From Castellaniella sp034674885 (GTDB taxonomy: Bacteria > Pseudomonadota > Gammaproteobacteria > Burkholderiales > Burkholderiaceae_B), in contig NZ_JAUCDS010000001.1 in the NCBI RefSeq assembly GCF_034674885.1, positions 239,003 to 303,002 of the forward strand: a DNA stretch of 64,000 bases. Direction: 5' to 3'. The notes under the pieces were generated by a model. It was not told where the DNA came from and searched no databases. It saw nothing but the letters and a program-made list of their open reading frames with translations. The position numbers were made by a program, and so were the translations under genes. Each line of letters starts with the position of its first letter. The first letter of the stretch is position 1. This document shows, one piece after another, positions 15,538 to 23,616 of the stretch.

Positions 15538-17058
15538 ATGACAGAAATCGAATTCAATGCACTGGCCGCCCAAGGCTACAACCGCATCCCCCTGATCGCG
15601 GAAACCTACGCCGACCTGGATACGCCGCTGGCGATCTACCTGAAACTGGCCCACGCCGGCCCCGAGGCAGGGCGCAACAGCTGCCTGCTGGAATCCGTGG
15701 TGGGGGGCGAGCGCTTCGGCCGCTATTCCTTCATCGGCCTGCCCGCCAAGACCCTGATCCGCGCCACCGGCACGACGACCGAAGTCGTGCGCCAGGGCCA
15801 GGTCGTCGAAACCCACGAGGGCGACCCCCTGGCCTTCATCGAGACCTTCCAGAAACGGTTCCGCGTCGCCCTGCGGCCCGGCATGCCGCGCTTCGCAGGC
15901 GGGCTGGCCGGCTACTTCGGCTACGACACGGTGCGCCACATCGAGCCGCGCCTGGGCCCCTGCGTCAAACCGCGCCCCGCCGGCCAGCAGCCCGGCACCC
16001 CCGACATCATGCTGATGCAGGTCGATGAACTCGTCATCGTCGACAACCTGGCCGGGCGTACCTACCTGATCGTCTACGCCGATCCGCAGCAGCCCGAGGC
16101 CTACGCCCTGGCTCGCCGGCGCCTGAAGGCCCTGCGCGAAAAACTGCGCACCCCGGTCGTCATCCCCTATGCCTACGCCAGCATGCAGACGCCCACGGAA
16201 CGCGACTTCAAGAAAGAAGACTACATCGCCGCCGTGCTGAAAGCCAAGGAATACATCGCCGCCGGCGACCTGATGCAGGTACAGGTCGGCCAGGTGATCG
16301 CCAAGCCCTTCCGCGACTCGCCGCTGTCGCTGTACCGGGCGCTGCGGTCCTTGAACCCGTCGCCCTATATGTACTACTGGAACTTCGATACTTTCCACGT
16401 GGTCGGCGCATCGCCCGAGATCCTGGTGCGCCAGGACCGGGAAACCGAAGGCGGCCAGACCCGCGAAATGGTCACCATCCGCCCCCTGGCCGGCACCCGC
16501 AAACGCGGTGCCACCCAGGACGATGATCAGCGCCTGGAACAGGAACTGCTGGCCGACCCGAAGGAACGCGCCGAACACGTCATGCTGATCGACCTGGCGC
16601 GCAACGACATCGGCCGCGTCGCCAAGACCGGCTCCGTCGAAGTCACCGACACCATGACGATCGAACGCTATTCCCACGTCATGCACCTGGTGTCCAACGT
16701 GCGCGGCGAGCTGAACGACGGCATGAGCAACATCGACGTGCTGCGGGCGACCTTCCCGGCCGGCACCCTGACCGGGGCGCCGAAAGTCCGCGCCATGGAA
16801 ATCATCGACGAACTGGAACCCGTGCGCCGAGGCATCTACGGCGGCGCAGCCGGGTACCTCAGCTACGGCGGCGAAATGGACCTGGCCATTGCGATTCGCA
16901 CCGGCGTCATCCGCGACGGCATGCTGTATGTGCAGGCCGCCGCTGGCATCGTCGCCGATTCGGACCCCGAAAAGGAATGGCAGGAAACCGAGGCCAAGGC
17001 CCGGGCGCTGCTGCGCGCCGCAGAACAGGTGCAGTTCGGGCTGGACGAGCCTATCTGA
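15538..17058 (+). CDS. trpE: Anthranilate synthase component I
   Basis: A 506-residue chorismate-using enzyme that makes anthranilate with glutamine-derived ammonia from TrpG; first committed step of Trp synthesis. The N-terminal part carries the Trp feedback-site motif LLESVVGGERFGRYSFIG; the catalytic core includes VQVGQVIAKPF, SPYMYYW, TIRPLAGTRKRG, LIDLARNDIGRVAKTGSVEV, GTLTGAPKVRAMEIIDELE and GGAAGYLSYGGEMDLAIAIR. It is not fused to TrpG. In this window its partner trpG is 4.1 kb away because lldPRD lies between. Expression is probably set by the leader at 15360-15504. Confidence 0.97.
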   Translation: MTEIEFNALAAQGYNRIPLIAETYADLDTPLAIYLKLAHAGPEAGRNSCLLESVVGGERFGRYSFIGLPAKTLIRATGTTTEVVRQGQVVETHEGDPLAFIETFQKRFRVALRPGMPRFAGGLAGYFGYDTVRHIEPRLGPCVKPRPAGQQPGTPDIMLMQVDELVIVDNLAGRTYLIVYADPQQPEAYALARRRLKALREKLRTPVVIPYAYASMQTPTERDFKKEDYIAAVLKAKEYIAAGDLMQVQVGQVIAKPFRDSPLSLYRALRSLNPSPYMYYWNFDTFHVVGASPEILVRQDRETEGGQTREMVTIRPLAGTRKRGATQDDDQRLEQELLADPKERAEHVMLIDLARNDIGRVAKTGSVEVTDTMTIERYSHVMHLVSNVRGELNDGMSNIDVLRATFPAGTLTGAPKVRAMEIIDELEPVRRGIYGGAAGYLSYGGEMDLAIAIRTGVIRDGMLYVQAAAGIVADSDPEKEWQETEAKARALLRAAEQVQFGLDEPI

Positions 17059-17067
17059 CCCGGAATA

Positions 17068-18204
17068 TCAGTCGCGCACCAGTGAATCGCGCGTGATGTC
17101 GGCGATGGTGCGCGCTCCGGTCAGGGTCATGGCGACCCGCATTTCCTTTTCGATCAGGGACAGCAGGTTCGCCACACCTGCCTGGCCGCCAACGGCCAGG
17201 GCGTACAGCCAGGCGCGGCCCAGCAGCACGGTGTCCGCGCCCAGGGCCAGCATGCGCACCACGTCCAGGCCGGTGCGCACGCCCGAATCCGCCAGCAGCG
17301 TGATATCGCCCTTGACCGCGTCGGCAATCGCCGGCAGTGCGCGGGCCGTGGACAGCACCCCGTCCAGTTGCCGCCCGCCATGATTGGATACGATGATGCC
17401 ATCGGCGCCGAAGCGCACGGCTTCCCGCGCGTCTTCCGGGTCCAGGATACCCTTGATCACCATCGGCCCCTTCCAGAAATCACGGATCCACTGCAGGTCC
17501 TTCCAGGAGATCGACGGGTCGAAATTATTCCCCAGCCAACCGATGTAGTCTTCCAGGCCGGTGGGCTTGCCCAGGTACCTGGACACATTGCCCAGGTCGT
17601 GCGGCCGCCCCCTCAGGCCAACATCCCAGGCCCAGCGCGGGTGCAGGACAGCCTGCACGTAGCGGCGCCAGGCGGCGTAGGGGCCGCTCATGCCCGCATG
17701 AGCGTCGCGGTAGCGGGCCCCGGGCACCGGCATGTCCACCGTGAACACCAGGGTAGACACCCCGGCAGCCTGGGCGCGTTCCAGCACGCTTTTCATGAAG
17801 CCGCGGTCCTTCAGCACGTACAACTGGAACCACATCGGCCGGCTGATGGCGGGTGCGACTTCCTCGATCGGGCAGACCGACACCGTGGACATGGTGTACG
17901 GAATGCCGTGCGCATCCGCCGCCCGAGCCACCTGGACCTCGCCCCGGCGGGCGTACATGCCGGTCAGGCCCACCGGGGCCAGCGCCACCGGCATGGACAG
18001 GGTCTCGCCAAACAGGCGGGTCGTCAGATCCAGCTGCGACATGTCGTTGAGCACTCGCTGGCGCAGGGCCACCCCCGACAGATCGCTGACGTTGTGCCGC
18101 AGCGTATATTCGGCGTAGGCACCGCCGTCGGCGTAATGAAACAGAAAGGGCGGCAGGCGGCGCTGGGCGGCAGCCCGATAGTCGGTGGAGGCGGAAATGA
18201 TCAT
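17068..18204 (-). CDS. lldD: FMN-dependent L-lactate dehydrogenase
   Basis: A 378-residue flavoprotein of the 2-hydroxyacid oxidase family that oxidises L-lactate to pyruvate and feeds electrons to the respiratory chain. It shows the barrel start FLFHYADGGAYAEYTLRHN, MPVALAPVGLTGMYARRGE, WFQLYVLKDRGF, VMVIKGIL-type Lys region (PMVIKGILDPEDA), the catalytic His stretch IVSNHGGRQLDG and the FMN phosphate site ADSGVRTGLDVVRMLALGAD. ATG 18204 matches the family N-terminus; earlier in-frame codons add unrelated sequence. Third gene of lldPRD, 19 bases after lldR; it ends 9 bases from the convergent trpE. Confidence 0.94.
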   Translation of the reverse strand: MIISASTDYRAAAQRRLPPFLFHYADGGAYAEYTLRHNVSDLSGVALRQRVLNDMSQLDLTTRLFGETLSMPVALAPVGLTGMYARRGEVQVARAADAHGIPYTMSTVSVCPIEEVAPAISRPMWFQLYVLKDRGFMKSVLERAQAAGVSTLVFTVDMPVPGARYRDAHAGMSGPYAAWRRYVQAVLHPRWAWDVGLRGRPHDLGNVSRYLGKPTGLEDYIGWLGNNFDPSISWKDLQWIRDFWKGPMVIKGILDPEDAREAVRFGADGIIVSNHGGRQLDGVLSTARALPAIADAVKGDITLLADSGVRTGLDVVRMLALGADTVLLGRAWLYALAVGGQAGVANLLSLIEKEMRVAMTLTGARTIADITRDSLVRD

Positions 18205-18223
18205 GGTCGTTTGCAGTGAAGTA

Positions 18224-18976
18224 TCAGGAAAGATGCGGTAAGCGCGACGAACGCGCCCGGCGGGCCTCGTCCTCGTCCAGGGCACGCACGGTCGCGTGCA
18301 CGAATTCCAGGTGCTGCCAGACCGTCGCCCGCGCGGCTTGGGCATCGCCGCGCAAAATGGCGTCCATCACGGCCCGATGCTGCTGGGACAGTTGCTCGTG
18401 CGTATGCTGCACCGTATACATGCGCTGGCGGTTCTCGGTCACGGTCGCCCGCAGCAGTTCGAACAGACCGTGCATCATCTGCAGCAGCACGGCATTGTGG
18501 GACGCCTCGGCGATGGCCAGGTGAAACTGGGCATCCGCACGGGCCGACAGTTCAGGGTCTTCATTACCCTGAAACCGCTGCAGATCGTCGAAGCGCGCCT
18601 GGATGCGCGCCCGGTCTTCCGGCGTCGCCCGCAGGGCCGCATGCCAGGCGGTCCCGCCTTCCAGCGCGTGGCGGGCCTCCAGCACATCGTAGCGATATTC
18701 AAGGTCATCGGACACCAGATCGCCCAGTGTCCGCACCAGCGCTCGGCGCGGCCCCTCGGCGTCGTCGGCCGGCGCCTGCACATAGGTGCCCCCGCCCTGG
18801 CGGCTGCGCAGCAGCCCCTGGCTGGACAACTGGTGAATGGCCTCTCGCACGGATGGCCGCGATGCGCCCAGTTCCAGCGCCAGCTGACGTTCGGCCGGCA
18901 GGCGGTCGCCCGGCTGCAGGCCCCGGTCGGCAATCAGGGTCTGCAGTTGTTCGACGAGGCGATCCGAAAGGCGCAT
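18224..18976 (-). CDS. lldR: FadR-subfamily GntR regulator of lactate utilisation
   Basis: A 250-residue transcription factor. The N-terminal winged helix (MRLSDRLVEQLQTLIADRGL, then RLPAERQLALELGASRPSVR and GGGTYVQ) is typical GntR, and the C-terminal all-helical FCD domain (DAQFHLAIAEASHNAVLLQM with the metal-binding His residues) marks the FadR subfamily. Position as the middle gene of lldP-lldR-lldD matches the E. coli order, where LldR responds to L-lactate and represses or activates the operon. Candidate operators with TTGG and ACCA half sites lie at 20730-20742 and 20948-20960. Confidence 0.9.
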   Translation of the reverse strand: MRLSDRLVEQLQTLIADRGLQPGDRLPAERQLALELGASRPSVREAIHQLSSQGLLRSRQGGGTYVQAPADDAEGPRRALVRTLGDLVSDDLEYRYDVLEARHALEGGTAWHAALRATPEDRARIQARFDDLQRFQGNEDPELSARADAQFHLAIAEASHNAVLLQMMHGLFELLRATVTENRQRMYTVQHTHEQLSQQHRAVMDAILRGDAQAARATVWQHLEFVHATVRALDEDEARRARSSRLPHLS

Positions 18977-18986
18977 GGCGGGGTGT

Positions 18987-20672
18987 CTATACAGAGGGAA
19001 TCATCCAGGGCAGGACATACGCCTGCACCGTGGTCATGATCCCGACGATAGCAGCAAACATCAGGCTGTACTTGACTGTGAAACGCAGCAGGTCGGATTC
19101 CTTGCCCACCAGGCCCACGGCGGCGCAGGCGATCGCGATGGACTGCGGGGAAATCATCTTGCCCGTCACCCCGCCCGTGGAATTGGCCGCCACCAGCAGG
19201 ACTTCCGGCACGCCGATCTGCTGGGCGGTGGTCGCCTGCAGTGCGGCGAACAAGGCGTTCGACGATGTGTCCGACCCAGTCAGGAACACGCCCAGCCAGC
19301 CCAGCAGCGGCGAGAAGAAGGTAAAGGCATGGCCGGAATAGGACAGCGCCAGCGCCAGCGTGACCGACAGGCCGGAATAGTTGGCAATGAAGGCGAAAGC
19401 CAGCACCATGCCGATCGTGTAGATCGGGATCGCCAGTTCCTTCAGGGTTTCGCCGAACACGCAGGCTGCTGCCGACAGCTTCATGCGGGCCGCCAGCACC
19501 GTGATCAGGGCCGCCAGCACAATGGCCGTCCCCGTGGCCGAGAACCAGTCGAACTTGTACACCGCGCCATAGGTGGAAGCCTGCGCGACGATGGGCGGCA
19601 TCTTCTGCACCAGACCGTCCAGGCCCGGCACCGGAAGGCTGGCGATCCAGCCCTGCAGCGGCCCTCCGGCGGCGAACAGGTGCTTGAACGGCGGAATCGA
19701 CCAGATCGTCACCATGACGGTCAGCACGATGAATGGCGACCAGGCGCGCAACACCTCGCCTGTGGTGAACTTGCGCCCCGTGGGACGCGCTTCCGGCGCA
19801 TCGGGCGACAGGTGCTCCGTGCCTTCGCCTTCCGTCGCGAAGCGGAAGATCGAGGCAGGCCGCCAGACTTTCAGGAATGCGGACAAGGCCACCAGGGACA
19901 CCAGGGCCGAGGTGATGTCGGGCAGTTCCGGGCCGATGAAATTCGACGTCAGGTACTGTGTGATGGCGAAGCTGCCGCCCGCCACGATCACGGCAGGCCA
20001 GGTTTCCCGGATGCCGCGCCAGCCGTCCATGATGGCCATGATGACGAACAGTACGATGATGGTCAGGAACGGCAGCTGACGACCCGCCATTTCACCGATG
20101 GCGAACGCGGGAATGCTGGTGACCTGCCCAGCCACGATGATGGGAATCCCCAGGGCGCCAAACGCCACCGGAGCCGTGTTCGCCACCAGGCACAGGCCGG
20201 CGGCATACAGCGGGCGGAATCCCAGGCCGACCAGCAAGGCCGCCGTGATCGCCACGGGGGCGCCGAAACCGGCGGCGCCCTCCAGGAAGGACCCGAAGGC
20301 AAAGCCCACCAGCAGCATCTGCAGACGCTGGTCGGCCGTCAAGGTCAGCACCGATTCCCGGATGGTATCGAACTGCCCCGTCTTCACCGCGACCTTGTAC
20401 AGGAACACGGCGCCGATGATGATCCACGCGATGGGCCACAGGCCATAGAAGAATCCGTACACGGCCGCCGCCAGCGCATGGCCCAAGGGCATGCCGTAGA
20501 AGAACAGCGCCACTGCCAGCGCGGCCAGCACCGTCAGCGTGCCCGCCAGCCAGCCCTTCAGGCGCAGCACGGTCAGGGACAGGAAGAACAGCAGGATGGG
20601 AAGACAGGCGATCAGGGCCGAGAGCCAGATATGGCCGGCGGGATCGTAATTTTGTTGCCAGATGGCGGACAT
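18987..20672 (-). CDS. lldP: L-lactate permease
   Basis: A 561-residue inner membrane transporter of the LctP family (lactate:H+ symport), with about 12 or more hydrophobic segments. Family landmarks: the start MSAIWQQNYDPAGHIWLSAL, LGHALAAAVYGFFYGLWPIA, GSFLEGAAGFGAPVAITAAL, NYSGLSVTLALALSYSG, FLTGSDTSSNALFAALQ and STGGVTGKMISPQSIAIACA. First gene of the lactate operon; lldR begins 10 bases later. A near-consensus promoter sits about 100 bases upstream on the same strand. Confidence 0.95.
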   Translation of the reverse strand: MSAIWQQNYDPAGHIWLSALIACLPILLFFLSLTVLRLKGWLAGTLTVLAALAVALFFYGMPLGHALAAAVYGFFYGLWPIAWIIIGAVFLYKVAVKTGQFDTIRESVLTLTADQRLQMLLVGFAFGSFLEGAAGFGAPVAITAALLVGLGFRPLYAAGLCLVANTAPVAFGALGIPIIVAGQVTSIPAFAIGEMAGRQLPFLTIIVLFVIMAIMDGWRGIRETWPAVIVAGGSFAITQYLTSNFIGPELPDITSALVSLVALSAFLKVWRPASIFRFATEGEGTEHLSPDAPEARPTGRKFTTGEVLRAWSPFIVLTVMVTIWSIPPFKHLFAAGGPLQGWIASLPVPGLDGLVQKMPPIVAQASTYGAVYKFDWFSATGTAIVLAALITVLAARMKLSAAACVFGETLKELAIPIYTIGMVLAFAFIANYSGLSVTLALALSYSGHAFTFFSPLLGWLGVFLTGSDTSSNALFAALQATTAQQIGVPEVLLVAANSTGGVTGKMISPQSIAIACAAVGLVGKESDLLRFTVKYSLMFAAIVGIMTTVQAYVLPWMIPSV

Positions 20673-20729
20673 CTTGGTGAGGTCTCTCAGGTAGGAGCAG
20701 CAGTCGGCGGTTTCTCTACAGCGCCGATA

Positions 20730-20742
20730 TTGGCCTGACCAC
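20730..20742. promoter_or_regulatory. Candidate LldR operator near the transcription start
   Basis: TTGGC-CTG-ACCAC has the half sites and spacing of FadR-subfamily operators, with one imperfect base per arm. It lies about 27 bases downstream of the predicted lldPRD transcription start, comparable to the downstream LldR site in E. coli. Confidence 0.5.
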
Positions 20743-20769
20743 TTTAGATCATGGAATATTGCTGGCAGA

Positions 20770-20799
20770 ATTATAAGGATGTACCGTTTTTCGGGTCAA
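20770..20799 (-). promoter_or_regulatory. Predicted sigma-70 promoter of lldPRD
   Basis: On the minus strand TTGACC (20799-20794) and TATAAT (20775-20770) are separated by 18 bases. The predicted start near 20763 gives a leader of about 90 bases before lldP. Confidence 0.75.
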
Positions 20800-20837
20800 C
20801 CGCCATAACCCTCTGACTTAAAATCAGATAACTGGCT

Positions 20838-20945
20838 TTACAAGGCAATATCCGCTGTATTTTCAAGATCTTGTCCATAGAAAAGGTCTGGCCATTTTTC
20901 TACATATTGGGGTAAACGATAGATATGAATACCTCGTGAATTCAT
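20838..20945 (-). other. AT-rich short ORF of unknown nature in the lldP-trpG gap
   Basis: A 35-codon reading frame starting MNSRGIHIYRLPQYVEKWPD and ending DLENTADIAL, with protein-like composition but AT-ending codons quite unlike all neighbouring genes. The frame stays open upstream through LVIPK. There is no convincing ribosome binding site. I do not recognise it; it could be the tail of a lost, horizontally acquired gene or chance. It lies just upstream of the lldPRD promoter, on the same strand. Confidence 0.25.
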
Positions 20946-20947
20946 CT

Positions 20948-20960
20948 TTGGTATTACCAA
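20948..20960. promoter_or_regulatory. Candidate distal LldR operator
   Basis: TTGGT-ATT-ACCAA is a perfect 5+3+5 palindrome of the TNGTnnnACNA type known for LldR/PdhR-like regulators. Its centre is 218 bases from the operator at 20730-20742, so the two flank the lldPRD promoter. It also lies 20 bases upstream of the -35 of the predicted trpGDC promoter. Confidence 0.6.
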
Positions 20961-20980
20961 TTTATCGGCGTTTTCCCTGC

Positions 20981-21010
20981 TCGACAGCGCGGCCGCCCGC
21001 GCTGTAGAAT
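20981..21010 (+). promoter_or_regulatory. Predicted sigma-70 promoter of trpGDC
   Basis: TCGACA (20981-20986) and TAGAAT (21005-21010), 18 bases apart, each matching five of six consensus bases. The predicted start falls at about 21017, which is the first base of the leader-peptide ATG. Confidence 0.6.
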
Positions 21011-21016
21011 CTCTGC

Positions 21017-21067
21017 ATGACCTTTCACGCGACCTTGCACCCATCGACTTGGTGGCGCCTCTCTTAG
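21017..21067 (+). CDS. Second trp leader peptide, upstream of trpGDC
   Basis: A 16-residue ORF, MTFHATLHPSTWWRLS, with tandem Trp codons at 21050-21055 just before its stop. It precedes trpG by 112 bases. No ribosome binding site is visible and the predicted transcription start coincides with the ATG, so leaderless translation is likely. Immediately after the Trp codons comes CGCCTC (21056-21061), which pairs with GAGGCG (21067-21072), the first half of a classical attenuator fold (see the terminator at 21098-21130). Too short for automatic gene calling. Confidence 0.8.
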   Translation: MTFHATLHPSTWWRLS

Positions 21068-21097
21068 AGGCGGCATCCTCATGCGTGTTTTTTCGCA

Positions 21098-21130
21098 ATT
21101 TGCCGCCGTTCTGGCTGGCAAATCTTTATT
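21098..21130 (+). terminator. trpGDC attenuator terminator with competing antiterminator
   Basis: ATTTGCC (21098-21104) pairs with GGCAAAT (21117-21123); GCC and GGC inside extend the stem across a one-base bulge, and CTTTATT follows. GGCGGCA (21069-21075) pairs perfectly with TGCCGCC (21101-21107), which would break this terminator. The leader-proximal hairpin 21056-21072 in turn blocks that antiterminator. The segments thus form the 1:2, 2:3, 3:4 set of a ribosome-stalling attenuator. Confidence 0.78.
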
Positions 21131-21179
21131 CCCTATCTGTCTCCAGCGCGGCGGTTTCTGACCAAGGAAATGCTTGATC

Positions 21180-21746
21180 ATGAAGCTCCTGATGCTCGAC
21201 AACTACGATTCCTTCACCTACAACCTGGTGCAATACTTCGGCGAACTGGGCGTCCAGGTCGAAGTCGCGCGCAACGACCAGATCGACCTGGCCGGCGTGG
21301 AATCCCTGAACCCTGACCGCATCTGTGTCTCGCCCGGCCCCTGCACGCCGGCCGAGGCCGGCATTTCCATCGACCTGATCCGCCATTTCGCGGGGCGGGT
21401 GCCCATCCTGGGTGTCTGCCTGGGCCACCAGGCCATCGGTGCCGCCTACGGCGGGCGCATCGTACGTGCCCAGGAACTCATGCACGGCAAGATCTCGCCC
21501 ATCACACATGCCGGAACCGATCTGTTCACCGGCCTGCCGTCGCCGTTCGACGTCACCCGCTACCATTCCCTGGCCATCGAACGATCCACCCTGCCGGATT
21601 GCCTGTCCGTCACGGCGGAAACGGCGGATGGGGAAATCATGGGGGTCGCGCACAAGACCCTGCCCGTCTACGGGGTGCAATTCCACCCGGAATCCATCCT
21701 CAGCGAACACGGCCACGCCCTGCTGCGCAATTTCCTGAACCTCTGA
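21180..21746 (+). CDS. trpG: Anthranilate synthase component II (glutamine amidotransferase)
   Basis: A 188-residue class I glutamine amidotransferase that supplies ammonia to TrpE. Catalytic triad: Cys80 in PILGVCLGHQAIG, and His169 and Glu171 in QFHPESIL. The NYDSFTYNLVQYFGELG start and SPGPCTPAEAGIS oxyanion region are typical. ATG 21180 is chosen by family alignment (MKLLMLDNYDSF); AAGGA lies 11 bases upstream, and an in-frame TTG at 21174 would add two residues. It heads trpGDC and is separated from trpE by the lactate operon. It may also serve folate synthesis (PabA role). Confidence 0.96.
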   Translation: MKLLMLDNYDSFTYNLVQYFGELGVQVEVARNDQIDLAGVESLNPDRICVSPGPCTPAEAGISIDLIRHFAGRVPILGVCLGHQAIGAAYGGRIVRAQELMHGKISPITHAGTDLFTGLPSPFDVTRYHSLAIERSTLPDCLSVTAETADGEIMGVAHKTLPVYGVQFHPESILSEHGHALLRNFLNL

Positions 21747-21773
21747 AACCAGATCCCCCCCAAGGAACCCGTC

Positions 21774-22808
21774 ATGCCACCGATCACACCCAACGAAGCC
21801 CTGGTTCGCTGCATCGAACACCGCGAAATCTTCCACGACGAAATGCTGGAACTCATGCGCATGCTGATGCGCGGGGAAATGTCGCCGCAACTGGCCAGCG
21901 CCCTGCTGCTGGGCCTGCGCGTCAAAAAAGAAACCGTGGGGGAAATCACCGCTGCCGCCCAGGTGATGCGCGAATTCGCCCTGGGCGTCACGACCCCCTA
22001 CCCGCAGGACCTGCTGGACATGTGCGGCACGGGCGGCGACGGCTCGCACACCTTCAATATTTCCACCGCCTCCATGTTCGTGGCCGCCGCAGGCGGGGTC
22101 AAGATCGCCAAGCACGGCAACCGCAGCGCCTCGTCCTCGTCGGGCAGCGCGGACGTGCTGGAGGCCCTGGGGGTATGCATCACGGCCACACCCGAACAGG
22201 TGGCCGAATCGATCGACGCGACCGGCATCGGATTCATGTTCGCCCCGGCCCACCACGGTGCCATGAAGAACGTCGCCGCCGTGCGCCGCGAACTGGGGGT
22301 GCGCACCATCTTCAACATCCTGGGCCCGCTGACCAATCCGGCCGGCGCCGAAAACCAGCTGATGGGCGTCTTCCACCCCGACCTGGTGGGCATCCAGGTA
22401 CGCGTGCTGCAACGCCTGGGCTCGCGCCACGTGCTGATCGTCCACGGCAAGGACGGCATGGACGAGGCCTCCCTGGGCGCCGCCACCCTGATCGGCGAAC
22501 TGAAGGACGGCCACGTGCGCGAATACGAAATCCATCCGGAAGACTTCGGCATGGCCATGGTCTCCAACCGCAGCATCAAGGTCGCCAACCGCGACGAATC
22601 CGCGCAACTGGTTCGCGCCGCTCTGAACAACACCGCCGGCACGGCCCGCGACATCGTCATCCTGAATGCCGGCCTGGCCCTGTACGCGGGCAATCAGGCC
22701 GACTCCATCCCGCACGGCATCACCCGGGCGACGGAACTCATCGCCTCGGGCGCCGCCCGCGACAAACTGGAACAGTTCCGCCAGTACACGCAAAGGTTTG
22801 CATCATGA
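21774..22808 (+). CDS. trpD: Anthranilate phosphoribosyltransferase
   Basis: A 344-residue enzyme that joins anthranilate to PRPP, the second step of Trp synthesis. Family landmarks: the PRPP loop DMCGTGGDGSHTFNISTASM, AKHGNRSASSSSGSADVLEA, GIGFMFAPAHHGAMKNVAAV, RTIFNILGPLTNPAGAENQL and VHGKDGMDEASL. It starts 27 bases after trpG, with AAGGA upstream, and its TGA overlaps the ATG of trpC by four bases (ATGA), indicating translational coupling. Confidence 0.97.
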   Translation: MPPITPNEALVRCIEHREIFHDEMLELMRMLMRGEMSPQLASALLLGLRVKKETVGEITAAAQVMREFALGVTTPYPQDLLDMCGTGGDGSHTFNISTASMFVAAAGGVKIAKHGNRSASSSSGSADVLEALGVCITATPEQVAESIDATGIGFMFAPAHHGAMKNVAAVRRELGVRTIFNILGPLTNPAGAENQLMGVFHPDLVGIQVRVLQRLGSRHVLIVHGKDGMDEASLGAATLIGELKDGHVREYEIHPEDFGMAMVSNRSIKVANRDESAQLVRAALNNTAGTARDIVILNAGLALYAGNQADSIPHGITRATELIASGAARDKLEQFRQYTQRFAS

Positions 22809-23602
22809 GCGACATCCTCAAACAGATCCTGGACACCAAGCGCATCGAGGTCGCCACGGCGCGGCAGATGCGCAGCGAAGCCGAACTGCTGCGCGAAGCC
22901 CGCAGCCGCAAGGACATCCGTGGCTTCGCCCGCGCCATCGAAGACAAGATCGCCCAAGGCAAGCCCGCCGTGATCTCGGAAATCAAGAAGGCCTCGCCAT
23001 CCAAGGGCGTGATCCGCGCAGACTTCCACCCCAGCGACATCGCCACCAGCTACGCCTGCCACGGCGCGGCCTGCCTGTCGGTCCTGACCGACGTGCAGTA
23101 TTTCCAGGGCGGCTACGATCACCTGCGCCAGGCGCGCGCAGCCTGCAGCCTGCCGGTCCTGCGCAAGGACTTCCTGATCGATCCCTACCAGGTCATCCAT
23201 GCCCGTGCGCTGGGCGCCGACTGTGTGCTGCTGATTGCCGCCGCCCTGGAACCCGCGCAGATGCGCGAACTGGAAGCCGTCGCCATCGACCTGGGCATGG
23301 ACGTGCTGGTGGAAATCCACGACCGCAGCGAACTGGACGCCGCGTTGTCGCTGCAGACGCCCCTGCTGGGCATCAACAACCGCAACCTGCGCACCTTCGA
23401 CACCCGCCTGGACACCACCCTGTCCATGCTCAAAGACCTGCCCGAAGGCAAGCGCGTCGTCACTGAAAGCGGCATTCTGCAACCCGCCGATGTGGACCTG
23501 ATGCGCGAACACGGGGTGCAGGCGTTTCTCGTGGGCGAGGCGTTCATGCGGGCCGAAGACCCGGGCGTCGCCTTGCACGATCTGTTCTTCGAACGCGCCT
23601 AG
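22805..23602 (+). CDS. trpC: Indole-3-glycerol-phosphate synthase
   Basis: A 265-residue TIM-barrel enzyme that closes the indole ring. Landmarks: the N-terminal helix SDILKQILDTKRIEVA, VISEIKKASPSKGVIRADFHP, LSVLTDVQYFQGG, PVLRKDFLIDPYQVIHARAL, GINNRNLRTFDT and VVTESGI. Monofunctional (no TrpF fusion). ATG 22805 overlaps trpD. The HIT-family gene starts 14 bases after its stop, so the transcript probably continues. Confidence 0.97.
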   Translation: MSDILKQILDTKRIEVATARQMRSEAELLREARSRKDIRGFARAIEDKIAQGKPAVISEIKKASPSKGVIRADFHPSDIATSYACHGAACLSVLTDVQYFQGGYDHLRQARAACSLPVLRKDFLIDPYQVIHARALGADCVLLIAAALEPAQMRELEAVAIDLGMDVLVEIHDRSELDAALSLQTPLLGINNRNLRTFDTRLDTTLSMLKDLPEGKRVVTESGILQPADVDLMREHGVQAFLVGEAFMRAEDPGVALHDLFFERA

Positions 23603-23616
23603 ACCCCCATCCCCTC

